Below, piece after piece: positions 21,592-33,540 of a DNA stretch of 64,000 nt; the first letter of the stretch is position 1; the number at the start of each line of letters is the position of its first letter. The notes beneath the pieces were generated by a model. That model did not search any database, was not told the DNA's origin, and worked only from the letters and a program-made list of their open reading frames with translations. The stretch spans positions 149,012 through 213,011 of the forward strand of contig MNCI01030517.1 in NCBI GenBank assembly GCA_015680685.1, written 5' to 3'. This DNA comes from Gnetum montanum (taxonomy: Eukaryota > Streptophyta > Gnetopsida > Gnetales > Gnetaceae). The position numbers and the translations under genes are program-made.

Positions 21592-24050
21592 TTTTCTTTA
21601 TTGTGTGCTAAGTGTTTAGATAATTAAATCATAGAAATTCATTATAGGAACATAAAAAAAATCATTAGAAAATATAACAATATTTTATTCAAGACACATT
21701 GCAAAATAAACTAAAAATTTATTTTTCTTGCAAGGTTGATTCCCTACCTCCTAATAACTCTATAAGACAACATGATAGAAAAAGGAGAACTATAGATGAA
21801 ATGCCTGAATAGCTCAAAGTTGGCTACATCCATCCAAATTCTTCTTATCTAGATTTCACTTTCACCCTTACTAGGACAAATAACTTCAATGGAGAGACTT
21901 GGAGGATGATATTGTGTTCCCACATGATTGTGCTATTACTTCCATATTTATGGTAGAATTGCTAAATCTAGTGCTTAAACCAATAGCCTTAGAGTACCAA
22001 GTAATAGATCATCTATCTAGGGACTATTAATTAATGAAGTCTTAGCTTAGAAAGGATAAACTCATGGAAATCCACCATGAAGCCTCTAAAGAGAAAAAAG
22101 TGTCAATCACACTAACATCATCATTAAAAAAGGAGAACAATAAACATTCATCAAGCTGATCATAACATCAAGGTCATCCTCTCTTCGGTGAGGATAACAT
22201 ATTTCATCAATGACTACATTTAACCTTGGCAAGCAACCAAGGTAAGGGAAGACTTGATTCTAAAACTAGGGGGACCTCAACGTCAAGGTCTCCCAATCCT
22301 TAAACAAGAGAATAAACAAGGGATCAAAGAAGAAGACTAAGCTAACATAACTCTCCTAGCTCTTCATCTTCATCATCCACTTCATTATCTAACTTTGATG
22401 AGGGAAAATGTGATTGAAATCAAAATGGAAATGATCATGGCCAAGGTGAAGATGACAAAAGACCCCATCATAGAGATAGGAGGAGAGAACATAGACAACA
22501 ATGAGATGAAGAAGAGCATCACCAAGAGAGAAGGTGTAGTAGGCCACATCATAGAAGGCAAGACCATGATAGAGGCTATAAGTAACAAAATAACTATGAT
22601 GAACCATTGCTTGCTACCAGAAGTATGATTAACATCCAAAATTAGTATATATTCCTACTAGGCATGAAAGGGATAGTTGTATCACATGGCTTGATATGAA
22701 CAACATCCTTAAATTTGAAGGGTGCTACAATGCTGATTCAAAAATTTATTTCAATCCTTCCATGGTGCTTGTGCCTTGCAAAATATTGAAAGTAACTAGA
22801 AAAAGCACAAACTATTCTTGAGGACACTCATGAAAAAAGCTAAAAGTTGTATCGATCATTGAAATTGGAATCTATCTACAGATGGAGTACGATGTTAGAA
22901 CTATTTAGTGACAAATATTAAACATACTTTAGGATGTTCAATCAAAGGAAAAAAATTTAAGAATGGAAGTAGGTTAATCATGAATCCCTTAATGTAGCCT
23001 TGGGTTGGTACTATTCATTGCTACATAGGTGTCCATGCCATGGTTTCTCTTAAAAGGAACAACTTTGCCACATCATAGATGGACTCAAAAATAGAACCAT
23101 GGAGACTCTTGGGGTTTATGCCTAAGGGAGACTATCATAGATGAGAGTTCATCAAATTCAAATGCTTATTAAATAAGTAGCAAAGGAAGAATGGGAGTTG
23201 AAAAAAGAAAAAGTCGTAAGAAGTATAACAAAGATTTCTCCATTCACAAAAAGGAGGTATGTATTTATGAGCTAGAGGAAAAAATACTATTATAGGAAGT
23301 TATGTAGAACAAGAAGCTGTCAATTCACAAATCTGTCATAGAAATATCAACCAAGGTATATAAGATGTAGGATTCCTTGGATGAAAAGTTTGAGATAGCA
23401 CTGAAAATGGTAGAGAAGGAAATATAACATAGGAACATGGATAAGGACAAAAGAAGGAAGAAGGACATAGTAAAGGACTATTATCAATAGAATGATAAGG
23501 CTGTGGTAGTAGAAGAGATTGCAAATTTTGATATAGATAATGAAGGGTGTGACATGTCAATATGATCATCCCAAGGGATGTTACCTGATCCTATTACACT
23601 TGGAAGAATATGGTATTTATGCCTTAAATCCAAGGCTTGTTAAGAGATAATTACCCATGAGGTTTCCTTATCTTGAAGGCAACTACTAGCAACATTTTCA
23701 CTAGCTATCCAAGTGGAATGTTACCTCAACCTCAAGAATATTATCATTAGCGGTAAAATCCACAGTCATAAGGGATGCCACGACTAAGGAAATAGTATCA
23801 TTACCACCAACTAGACCCATATGGTTACTATATCTCACAATCTGTGTCACCGAGTGGTTCTACAACCCACTATTTTTCCCAATAGTATTACCCTTCCTTC
23901 TCTAAACACAATTGATCTTCCACTCCATGCACTGAATCCTCCTCAACCTATATTTGTCATTACCTACATTGTCTATGCAATCGTTATAAAGAGGACTTTC
24001 CAATCATTATGGGAAGGGCTTGACTAAGTACAATTGATGCTAAGCTAGGA
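21592..24050 (+). pseudogene. gag: Family A gag (A1), decayed
   Basis: Homology with A4 gag runs in pieces: DMNNILKFEGCYNADSK (22693) with DLNNFPKFSGGYDLDP in A4 (31735), then NVALGWYYSLLHRCPCHGFS, an LCHIIDGL block and ETLGVYA (22990-23130) matching the A4 block at 32040-32170. A Lys/Glu-rich stretch (23160-23480) and a Pro/Tyr-rich tail (23580-23960) follow, as in A4 and A5. Stops occur every few dozen codons. It would have encoded the capsid/nucleocapsid. No CCHC knuckle was found. Confidence 0.75.
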
Positions 24051-24399
24051 ATTAGCGACCCCTTCCTAGATTTTTTTAAGGAAAATACATTTGAAAAAGT
24101 ATAGAAAACAAAGTTTCATGCATTGTCTACAGTGGTATAGGGTGCCATTGCATGTAGAAAATATGAGCAATCAATAGCAAATCCATCACAATATGTAAAA
24201 TATGTTCCAAAACCATATACATTTAATGGTGCTTGTATGTAGCAACCATAAAATAGGAAGGCACCCAGTGACTAACTACAAACAAATGCTTCAATTCTAC
24301 AATGTGCATGGAACCAATAGAAAGCCTTACAAGTGCATACATAGACAAGATGGATGAGATGCAGTAAATCCAAAACTAACTCTTAGAAGCCCATAATAT

Positions 24400-25740
24400 A
24401 AAAGAATTACAAGTAGAATAGGGAGAGTTAGGAGTCCTAGAAACTTTTGAACCAAAGCCCTTAGAACTAAAAACATTATCAAAATCTCTAGAATATGTAT
24501 TCTTAAACAATGGAAAACTACTAATCATAAATTCCTAACTGACAAGAGAACAAAAGAAGAAGTTGCTAAAAGTAGTTATGAAATGGTCAACAACCTTTAC
24601 CTAATCATATGATAAGTTAACAGAAATAGATCCATGCATATGCTAACATCACATCTACATAGACTCTACTATCAAGCCCAAGAGACAACCACAAAGAAGA
24701 TTGAATCCAAAGATGAAACAAGTTATTAAGAAGAAAGTTGAGAAACTTATCAAAGCTGGGTTCATTCACTGAAAGATAGTAAGTGGGTAAGCCCACTCAT
24801 TATTGTACCAAAGAAGAAAGGAAAATGGAGAATCTATATAGACTTTAGGTTGTTGAACATTGTCATGTTCAAACATCACTTTTCATTGCCATTTATGGAC
24901 CTAGTGTCATAGTTACTACAACTTTCTGGATGAGTATAGTGACTACAACCAAACCTAAATTTCTCCAAAAGACTAGGCTAAAACAAAATTCACTAGTTCT
25001 TAGGAAACTTTTGCATATAAGAAGATGCCTTTTGGACTATGCAATTCTTTTGCAACCTTCCAATGCCTAGTCCTTAGTATCTTTTAGTAGTTGATTGGCA
25101 ATGGTATGGGAGTCTTCATGGATGACTTATCTACCTATGTTGTTAATTTTGGACAAGCACTGGACCACATGGAGTAGGTATTAAAATGAAATGTGGAAAC
25201 AAACTTGTGACTCAACTAGCATAAGAGACATTTGATGATTAAGGTGGGAATTGTCCTGGAACATTGAATTTTAGAAAAAGAAATTAAGCTAGATCCTGAA
25301 AAGATAAGGGTTATCCAAGGAATTACCAGACAACCTCAAATGATCAAAGATGTGAGATCATTTCTTGGACGTGTTTTATAGAAAATTTCTCTAAATTGCC
25401 AAGCTACTAATGGAGCTTACCAAGAAGGATGCATCATTCAAATGGACCAAGGAACATGAATAAGCATGCCAATACTTAAAGCAAAAGCTTATGGAAACTC
25501 TAATTCTACATGCCCCTAATTGGTCTAGACCATTTCACATCATGAAAGATGCATTTCATTATGCATTGGGAGTAATACTTACACAAATGGATGATAAAAA
25601 ATGTTCATAAAATATCCATTGTGCAAGTATGAGTATTATGGGTGCATAATTAAATTACACCACTATAGAAAAAGAACTTATGGTTGTAGTGTATGATCTT
25701 AAGAAATTCAGGCTTGTCATAATCATTGGGCTTGCCATAT
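24400..25740 (+). pseudogene. pol: Family A pol (A1): RT and RNase H, truncated
   Basis: RT begins near 24700 (KKKVEKLIKAGFIH) and shows SPLIIVPKKKGKWRIYIDF (24792-24848), LLN and the FSLPFMD block. MGVFMDDLSTYV (25108-25143) is the catalytic FMDD region, followed by LDPEKIRVIQGI and a VRSFLG block (25290-25380). RNase H starts with LNYTTIEKELMVV (25649-25688) and breaks off at about 25740, where minus-strand copia sequence begins. Integrase is absent. The frame shifts repeatedly. The protease region before RT (24400-24600) is too decayed to define. Confidence 0.8.
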
Positions 25741-26640
25741 TGATTGTATTAGTGACTCCTTTGATGCTTTTCTTGATACACTCTTTTATGCTTCTACTCT
25801 GTTTTCCTTTTTTCTTCTCTTTTACTTTCATTTGCATCATGATGTCTTCATATCTCTAGGTATTTGTTATGATTTCTTCTTCTCTCCTTGTCAAGTGCTC
25901 ATTCTTTATTTCTTCGTGTTCTCTTCTTCATTTCTACATTTTCCTTTATCAAAATCTATTGACAAGTATGATAGAGGATGAAGGACTTAGAAAACAATGC
26001 TTCCTAATTCTCCTATTATGGCTCCTTGGTTCTTCTCTTCTAGATTTTCTAGAGCTTCTTAGCCTTGGGTTTCTTCAGATTCTAGGATCTATCTCCTTCC
26101 TTTGAAGAGTTTTTGCTAAAGTGGAACATAGCTTTTATTGTAAAAAATCTTTAGCTTCTAGCATAGATGAATAAGAATGAGATTAATGATGATGAGGCTT
26201 TTCATCTTAATACTCAATATCTTCCTTTTTGAAGATTACAATTGCTTGAGGCACTTATTTTCTTTCTTCTTGCTCATATGTATCTTCCATGATAACATAC
26301 TTCATAAATTGGGCTTTTATTAATTAATAGGGTCTATTCATGTTCTTCATGACTTGATAGCCTCCATGCATGTGACCAAGGCCTTATCTACAAAGTGTTG
26401 CTTGAAGCATGGATGGAGCTAAATGCTCTAGTGATAATATAATGTTACCCTATAAATTTCTCCATTTGTTTCATCCTAATGAAAGATAAAAGTGAAGTCA
26501 AGATAATATGAATCTATATAAGCATAGAAAATCCTTGTTTGCATTGATCCATTCCAATTTTTTTAAATGTGCATCTTGTCATTACTTTCATTAATATCAT
26601 TAGTAGGTGGAAAATTCTCTTGATGTGTTAAAGCCATGTT
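25741..26640 (-). pseudogene. gag: Copia-type gag remnant (minus)
   Basis: Minus-strand reading from an ATG at 26638 (MALTHQENFPPTND) downstream of a copia LTR gives short open pieces, including a Lys/Arg/Glu-rich tail (25655-25960). Plant copia gag genes begin soon after the LTR and end in such basic tracts, so the assignment rests mainly on position. No zinc knuckle was found. It ends at the junction with A1 RNase H. Confidence 0.4.
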
Positions 26641-27835
26641 GATTAATCATTACTTAAGTGTATGTTTAGAAATTACTATATGTTTGAAAGATACATATTT
26701 TAAAGATGCTAAAGTTAATACATCCAAGATTCATAGTGGTTCAGCTTGGGCCTAGTCCACTCTGCAGGCGTATCCAATATCTTCAATTCTTAGGTTCCCT
26801 TTCAATCTTCAAATCCATAAAGAACAAATGCTAGTTTCAAGGGTTTCTAGTATCCCTTTCATATAATCAAGATTTTAAGGCTTAAATTCTTAAACTAGAT
26901 CTTAAAACAAAGGGAAATAAAAATGATGTTATTAGGATCTCTTAGTACATCTAATTGCATCCAATACAAGTGTAGATCATGCAAAGGATAAAATAATAAG
27001 GGTATAAGAATACAAATAGAGATAGTGATTTTCAATTCATCTTTTTTCCTTATACATTCAAGATTTCTAAAACTTACTTCGATCTTGATTGTTGCTACTG
27101 AAATACCAATCTTAGTCCAATAATTCATCTCCATTTATGTACCAATGACCATGAGAGGAATGATATCCTTGGATAAATCTTCTGCTCTCATAGACAAATG
27201 GAAAATTTCATTTCTTAATATTTTTTTTGTCTCACAACATTCAAGGGACTTTTGATTTTTTGGCCTTTTTATTTTTGTTATTTTTTCCTTGAAAGGTCAA
27301 TCTTAACTAAGGTTAGTTTACCTACTACTCTTGTAGCACAACACACAAGCATTTGACATGATTGTCCTTCTTAATGTTGGGTGTCTAGAATTGGTCAACT
27401 ATCATAGGCTAGTGGTATCACATCAATTAACTTATAAACTAGTTAGGTGACCTTAAGTATTCTTCTTTTTTCTAGCACTAAACTTTCATACATTTTAAGT
27501 TGGTCGACCTTAGCAATGTATCATATTCTTTCATCTTCACCAGCTTCTAGGTAGATCAACCTTAAGCAAGGTTCATCAACCTTAAGTGTGTGTAATCTGA
27601 GTTTGATGAGCTCTTAGGCAAGTTGACCTTAAGTCTAATTAATTAACCTATGGGATTGTTCAGTTGATTAGAGGATGATTTAGGTGATTGAAGGACTATT
27701 GATTTTGGAACCAAGCTCTACCATCCAAAAACATTCATTAGCATCATTCTCCATAGTTACCATCATGTACTTTGTTATTTCAAATCTCTCTAATTTGATC
27801 ACTAGAAAACATAACGAACTCTTAATAAGATCAAC
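26641..27835 (-). repeat. Ty1/copia LTR (minus)
   Basis: Reading the minus strand, GCCTGCAGAGTGGACTAGGCC followed by AGCTGAACCACTATGAATCTT (26732-26780) is the GTGGAC...CCGAACCACTATAAATC string found near the 3' end of many plant copia (SIRE/Angela-type) LTRs. Upstream, several TTAAGGT(C/T)GA(C/T)C words recur (27310-27640). Both borders are approximate; the 5' border is near the family A primer site at 27858. Confidence 0.6.
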
Positions 27836-27857
27836 TAACTAGTGTATGTTGATACCA

Positions 27858-27875
27858 TCCTTGGGAATGGTGCCA
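27858..27875 (-). other. Primer binding site, tRNA-Asp type (minus)
   Basis: The minus strand reads TGGCACCATTCCCAAGGA, one base after the LTR end TCATCA at 27877. Changes from the Athila-type site are mostly G-to-A. Confidence 0.8.
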
Positions 27876-27876
27876 A

Positions 27877-28480
27877 TGATGAGTAGTAAGAGTTTCTAAT
27901 GTCTAATCATACAAATCACAAATGTACATAAGTGATCAGATCATAATCAATGGATGGAACAATATCACATACTAGCATGTTAACAATGTGTATACAATTA
28001 TCATCTTCCTACTAGAGTTAGTGAAGCACAATTCTTTTGTTTAACTCATGGTAAGGTATATGATATACTAATGTTAATGAGCTCTAGGTATGCTAAAGTA
28101 AAACATAATGAACTAAATATAATTTTTATTATCTAATGGACAACGGAAATGTAAAACTAAGCTAGCCTAACGATGATTAGCATATGTTCTTGGCTTGTTG
28201 AACATGCCCTAGCCCTAGTATAATCATCAATACTAATGAAGATGAAAATGTAAATGACATAATAAAAGTAAATGACATAGGAATGTAAATCTAATCTAAG
28301 TGAGATGTTGCAATGGTGAAGAAAAATCTTGATCTTTATTGTCAAACATGGAATGCATCTAGTTACACTCCTCTTGAATAAATATGTTACACAATTGTTA
28401 ATCACCACATTGATGTTAGACAATTGTGAATCACCATATTGTAGTTACTCACAACTCTAAAATCATGAAAAAAAAACTAT
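27877..28480 (-). repeat. Family A LTR, minus, U3 truncated
   Basis: The minus strand ends CTACTCATCA at 27877. Reading back, a GATCTGATC...GTACATTTG end block, ATATCATATACC (28050) and a TTGACAATAAAGATCAAG poly(A)-signal region (28330-28350) correspond to the other family A LTRs. About 250 bp of the 5' part are missing or unrecognisable. It lies back to back with the plus-strand fragment that follows. Confidence 0.7.
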
Positions 28481-28499
28481 AAGAATTCTACTAAGTATT

Positions 28500-28713
28500 T
28501 TACCAGAAGATCAGTTGGACACAATGATGGGCTCATATTTATATGCATGACTATGACCCAATACATCATATCTTAAGCTATGATATTTAATTTATCAACA
28601 TCCAACTAGTCTCCATCCATAGAATTTGACCGGATCATGCATGAATGCTTATGATTCATATAGTTGGATGTAGGGTTATTGTGCCACTCATAATTGGTGC
28701 CATTACCAAGGAT
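28500..28713 (+). repeat. Family A LTR end fragment plus primer site
   Basis: The block AATTTGACCGGATCATGCATG, then GGTTATTGTGCCACTCATAA (28622-28693), is the family A LTR end with TCATAA for TCATCA. It is followed by T and TGGTGCCATTACCAAGGA (28695-28712), a tRNA-Asp-type primer site. A TATA-like ATATTTATATGC occurs at 28535. Little internal sequence can be followed after 28740. Confidence 0.75.
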
Positions 28714-28740
28714 GGTGCTAGTGTTTTAGATAGAATTATT

Positions 28741-30203
28741 TAAATATTGTTGTTAGAACCCAAAACTAATTATCATTTAAACTTTTACATGAAAAGTCTT
28801 AGTTATTTATCTCAATATTTAAACGTTTAGAATTTAAATATTATTTGAAAGGATTGATGTCTACAAGCTCTTCATGTATGTTATCTTTCAAATACATTTC
28901 TATTACTAGAATTTGTTGATTTAACAATGGTTTCTATGACCTTAAACATTAGTATTTTTTATCATCATCATGCTTTATGTATTATTCAAAAGTGGACTCA
29001 TATATTTTATACAACATCCCCTCAGAATTGGAAGATTCTTTGTTTTGTTAAATTTCTAAATCTAATGTTGATTTTTAAAAAACCTAAAAAGAAAATTGTC
29101 TTTGTAATTAAACCATTGAAGTATTTTGAATTCTTGGATGTATATAGTCATTTTTACTGAAGTTTATATATGATTGATGTAGATCTTGACTTACTTAAAC
29201 TAGAAATTAATTATTTGTAATTAATTTTATATTATAAGCTTTCAAAATTATGCCACTATTTCCATTACTAGAATCATATGTTTAACTCATTTTTTTTATC
29301 CTCCATAAGAAGCTAATGTAAGCGCATTAGGAACAAGATGTTTCATACCATGCTAGGGTTTCTTTTGATGAAGTTTTGGTAGCTAATGCTTCCTTTTCAT
29401 TTAATGCTACTTGAAAAAATGTGCCTTCAAGAAATGTTCTAGTTAGTTCAATTCCAAAGAATTCTTTATCACTAAGGAGAAAGAAATATCCTAAGACCTC
29501 ACAAAATTCTATTATTAATTTAGATGATTTCCAAATTATTATAGGAAAGAAAACCTAAAAGGCATTCCCAAAACGCTTTGGCCATTCCTTTTATGTTTTC
29601 ACCTCCCTTTAATGCTTTTTTATAGTTTTACTCACTTTTTTCTTTATAATATATTTTATTTTTGGAGTCCAACATTCAATCCTCTTCCAACCCTCCTTCC
29701 CCATAAACATCTTATTCAATCAAAATATAAGTGAGGAAATTTCTTAAAAATTGTGTACTTTTCTCAAAAATCGATGATCATATATAATACATTTGGCTAA
29801 AAATATTATGTGATCATGGTTTTGCTTTTCTTACCATATGATATTTTGTCCTTAGAGATGCTACATTGTATGATATTATAGAGTTATCTTGTGATCATCC
29901 TTTCTGATTCTTAGATAGACATATTATAGAATTTTTTTTTAAAATGATATATGTATGTGGAGATTTTATTGATAGTTTATACATTGTTAAATTTCATAAT
30001 TAGGCACAACATTTTGTAGGTGCCACTATCAATAAGAAGTATCAACAAATATTAGAATGGATGAAAATGTTTAATTTTGTCATTTGTAATGGCCTTGCTA
30101 GATTTCCTTAATTTTTATCATTTACTTTCACAAGACCTTGATGTAATCGTTGCATTGATTTTCTTTTATGTTCTTATGAAAACATTGAATTTATAAAGGA
30201 TTT
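28741..30203 (+). pseudogene. LINE 5' part with endonuclease remnant
   Basis: The last 230 bp encode the C-terminal part of a plant LINE endonuclease: MKMFNFVICNGLARFP, SFTFTRP, CIDFLLCSYENIEFIKDF (30060-30200). These correspond to the L-NG, S-FT and DY-L motifs of APE-type endonucleases. Upstream (28930-29560) are short frames rich in Phe/Lys whose LINE origin is likely but not shown. Family A element A4 interrupts it at 30203/30204. The other parts lie at 38093-38740 and 40170-40980. Confidence 0.6.
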
Positions 30204-31049
30204 TGTTGAGTCACATTCTTCCAAGCCCCAATATCGGGTATGCGATATTGCAGCCTAGATACGATATCATATACATGATATCGTGATTCCTGTGTTAGCC
30301 TATAAATACTTCACTCAGGCGCACAACAAGGGGGAGTTAGATTGTTAGGGAATTAAAAGTTCTTTTCTTTTGGTAGTTTAGCTTTCAGTTATTCTTAGTG
30401 AATGCACACAATGTGATGTTTGTAATTGTACGACACCTTTGTTTGAGTGTGACGTACTTGGACACGCACACGATCGACAATAAAGATGGAGATTACTCCA
30501 TCATTATAGCATTCACTTAGCTTTTAATTGTTTTAATTGTTGATTATTTATTTCTATTTTCTTAGTTAATATTTATTTTATCATCATTTACTATTTCTAT
30601 TGTTAACGCGAAATGAGTACGCCTTAATCACGAGCATTTAAGTATAACTACATGGTAACCTAGTAGTGTATCGAGTAGTACTTCAAGTGATGTGCACTTA
30701 GTCATCCCAAAAGTAGTACATGAAGTCTAAGATGTGTATGGATGATTAGGGATGGATGCCCATCACACTTGGGCTAGCTTAGATCTTATTTCCTATTGCC
30801 CATTAGCTTAATAAGTTATCTCTTATTGTCCTTAGGAGTAGCATAGTAGTAGGGATCACATCATACACCTCACTTTGGACTAAACCATACGTGACAAAAC
30901 AAATACTAGTCCAAGTGGAAAGACAGTGAACTGTGATCAATGTATAACCATCTAGATGCCACAACTAGTCCATCCACAAAGTTCAATTGGATCACACATA
31001 CACACTCATATTTGTATAGTTGAGCATAGGGGTACCTCATCGTTCATCA
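30204..31049 (+). repeat. 5' LTR of A4
   Basis: 846 bp, from TGTTGAGTCAC to CGTTCATCA. U3 has AATATCGGG, GCGATATTGC, GATACGATATC and ATGATATCGTG (30229-30285). TATA (CTATAAATAC) is at 30300 and AATAAA at 30479. Confidence 0.85.
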
Positions 31050-31050
31050 T

Positions 31051-31071
31051 TGGCACCATTGCCAGGGACAA
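31051..31071 (+). other. Primer binding site, tRNA-Asp type (A4)
   Basis: TGGCACCATTGCCAGGGACAA follows the LTR end plus one T. It differs from the intact Athila-type site only by G-to-A at three positions, two of them in CpG. Confidence 0.9.
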
Positions 31072-31168
31072 TGCTAGTTATCTAGATTAGTTATATCATA
31101 CAAGATTGCTATAAAACGATATATCTTTCAAACAAAGAAATTAAACTCAATTAAGTCACATACAATTC

Positions 31169-32520
31169 ATGACAATGTCTCTTTCACAAGACAACGATAA
31201 CGCAACATCTAGCAAGATAATTCATTGGAGAACCAATGAAAATTATGATGAAGAAGAAGTTTCGAGTACTCAATCTTATGTAGAAGTTTCATATGTTCAT
31301 AGACACCCCAACGATACTCAAGGACTTTTTTCATCCAACTTAGACATCGTGAGTGAAGATGGGACATCCCCTAGAATAAGGGGGCTTGTAAGGCTTAGGA
31401 CCTTCTCAACGGGTAGCAAGAGTACATAAGGGGATGATTGGGAGACTTAACAAAGTCATGATGAGTCTTCCAGTTCCTTCTTATCCTTTGCTCTTTCAAC
31501 ATAAAGTTGTGACATGGATGAATATTCCTTATGGGATCAACGTAGAAATAAAAATTGAATCCATGAGCAAAATAAGGAATGCCAACATGAACATAGACAA
31601 CATTGTTCCAACTCACGAACTCACAACCTATTTAGTGATGATGAACCCTTGCTGTCCATTAAGATCCTAATGCATATAATAGAGGCCATTTAGATATCCC
31701 ACAGGCATCACAAGGAAAGCCTTCTACCTAGGCTTGATTTAAACAACTTTCCTAAGTTCTCAGGAGGCTATGATTTAGATCCACAATGTCATTTACAAGC
31801 CTTCTATGATGCCTGTGTATGGAAAAACATTAAGAATGGGTGGCAAAGACTTAAGCTCTTCCCTATGACACTCTTTGGCCAAGCTAAAATGTGGTACATG
31901 TCTTTAAAATTGAATTCAATTCACCATTGGCCTACAATGGTAAACCTTTTCAATGAAAGATATCAAACCTATGCAAGAGTGTTAGCCTTGAGGAGACAAA
32001 TCCAAGAGTGGAAATAAGGGCAACATGAACCCTTGGAAATGGTCTTAGTAAGATATTACTCTTTGTTAAACAAATGCCTAGGCCATGGGTTCTCTAAGGA
32101 AAGGCTAATGTATCACATCATGGATGGGCTCCAGAATGAAACAAGGGAGACCCTAGGGATGTATGCCCTAGGTCAACTATATGAACTACAAACCCATCAA
32201 TTCCAAGCGGGTAGAACAAGAAGAAGGAGAAATAGTCAAATGGGGGAATGTTAGAAAACCTCAACAGGACCAAACTCTTGAAATAATAGAGGTCCATAAT
32301 TATGAAGAGGAGAAATCAACTCACCTCAAGGAGGTGAAACTGTCCCTACCTTTCCCAATATTAAAATCACTAGATGAAATCGAGGCAAAGATCAACAAGA
32401 TGATGGAGTGGGTACATGAAAAATGTGGAGAATATGTAGACATTATTAGAGGGGGGCCCACACAAGATAACTCTGATGATCAAAACAAACAGAGGATACC
32501 AAACCTAGAAATAGGATAGA
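31169..32520 (+). pseudogene. gag: Family A gag (A4)
   Basis: The first ATG 118 bp after the primer site opens MTMSLSQDNDNATSSKIIHW, an acidic N-terminus broken by a stop at 31427. The gag core starts near 31735 (DLNNFPKFSGGYDLDPQ) and continues through WQRLKLFPMTLFGQAKMWY (31843-31899), NLFNERYQTY, LRRQIQEWK, a stop, PLEMVLVRYYSLLNKC, the HIMDGLQNETRETLGMYA block (about 32113-32166), and LYELQTHQFQ. It is the least decayed gag here, with about six lesions. An acidic C-terminal segment (KINKMMEWVHEKCGEYVD) follows at 32386-32439. It would assemble particles and package RNA. Confidence 0.8.
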
Positions 32521-33540
32521 ACATCATTTAACAATCAGAAAGAAGGGTTGAAGAAAATGAGGATAAGGGCTGAACCAAAAATCATAAGTATTAACGTGAT
32601 GTTTGGTTGTACGATCACCCAGAAGGCCAATTCCCAATCTTGTCACATTACATGAGCATTGGGGAAGAATGTTACATCTAGATTTTGTAGAGAAGTACTG
32701 TGCTCAACTGTAGTGGCAAAATCCCCAGTCGTGGGGGAGGCCATTGCCAATCTAGCCACACCCTTTGTATCACCTAAAACCAAGTGCTTATTACGTTCAA
32801 CACCCTATTTCTCTAACTAAATCAACATCCTTTACTTTACCTCATCGTTATCACTCTCCTAAGTATCATCCACCCATGTCCTCTGCTATGACATCACCAC
32901 CTCATGTTCCTTACACTTCTTCTTACTCTCAATATTCTCATCCTTTATCTCCTTCTAGATTTCCACTAGTTGTACCAGAAGGTTTTTCACTACAACACCA
33001 ACCAACGAACATTACTTGTGCTGCTACTATCAACAATAGTGTGAGTCCTCCACAATGTCAGAAGCATCCTTTCTTTAGGCATGGCCGTAGAAAGAGATAG
33101 CACGGTCTTGAAACCACTACATCTTCCAACTTAGCACATGCCCAACATTGTGATGCACCTTCCTCTTTAAACTCAACACCTCCTATTACCTTATCTAGGA
33201 CACCAATTAATACTCCAACAACCATGTGGCCTAATGAATATAACAACGTGAGGAGACATATCGATCCTTACATACCATCCTATGGTCATGGGTGCCATAG
33301 TGGGTTCAGCTTCTTATCACATGACCACATCTTATAATTTTTCCCACTATGTCTACTTTAATTAAGTGTGTGAACCTCGATTTGGGTACGTTCCTACCAC
33401 TACACCAAAAGACACCCAATGATTTGGATATGAACGAACCCTAATATTTCCAACATGCATGGATTCTAACTTTCCATTTATTAATTCTCACCATGATCAA
33501 AGGTTTAGTCATGGGGGATACCCCCTATTCTAACAAGTAG
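32521..33540 (+). pseudogene. Pro/Ser/Tyr-rich gag tail (A4)
   Basis: A 111-codon open stretch (32765-33097) is rich in Pro, Ser, His and Tyr (YHSPKYHPPMSS, YSQYSHPLSP) and ends in basic residues (RHGRRKR). Similar compositions occur at the same place in A1 (23600-23960) and A5 (58950-59160). No CCHC knuckle was seen. The region ends with GTCATGGGGGATA (33510), resembling the polypurine tract of the family. Confidence 0.55.

Noticed and set aside
26895-27134. 79-codon minus-strand frame
   Set aside because: It lies within the copia LTR and shows no domain; a chance frame in AT-rich DNA.
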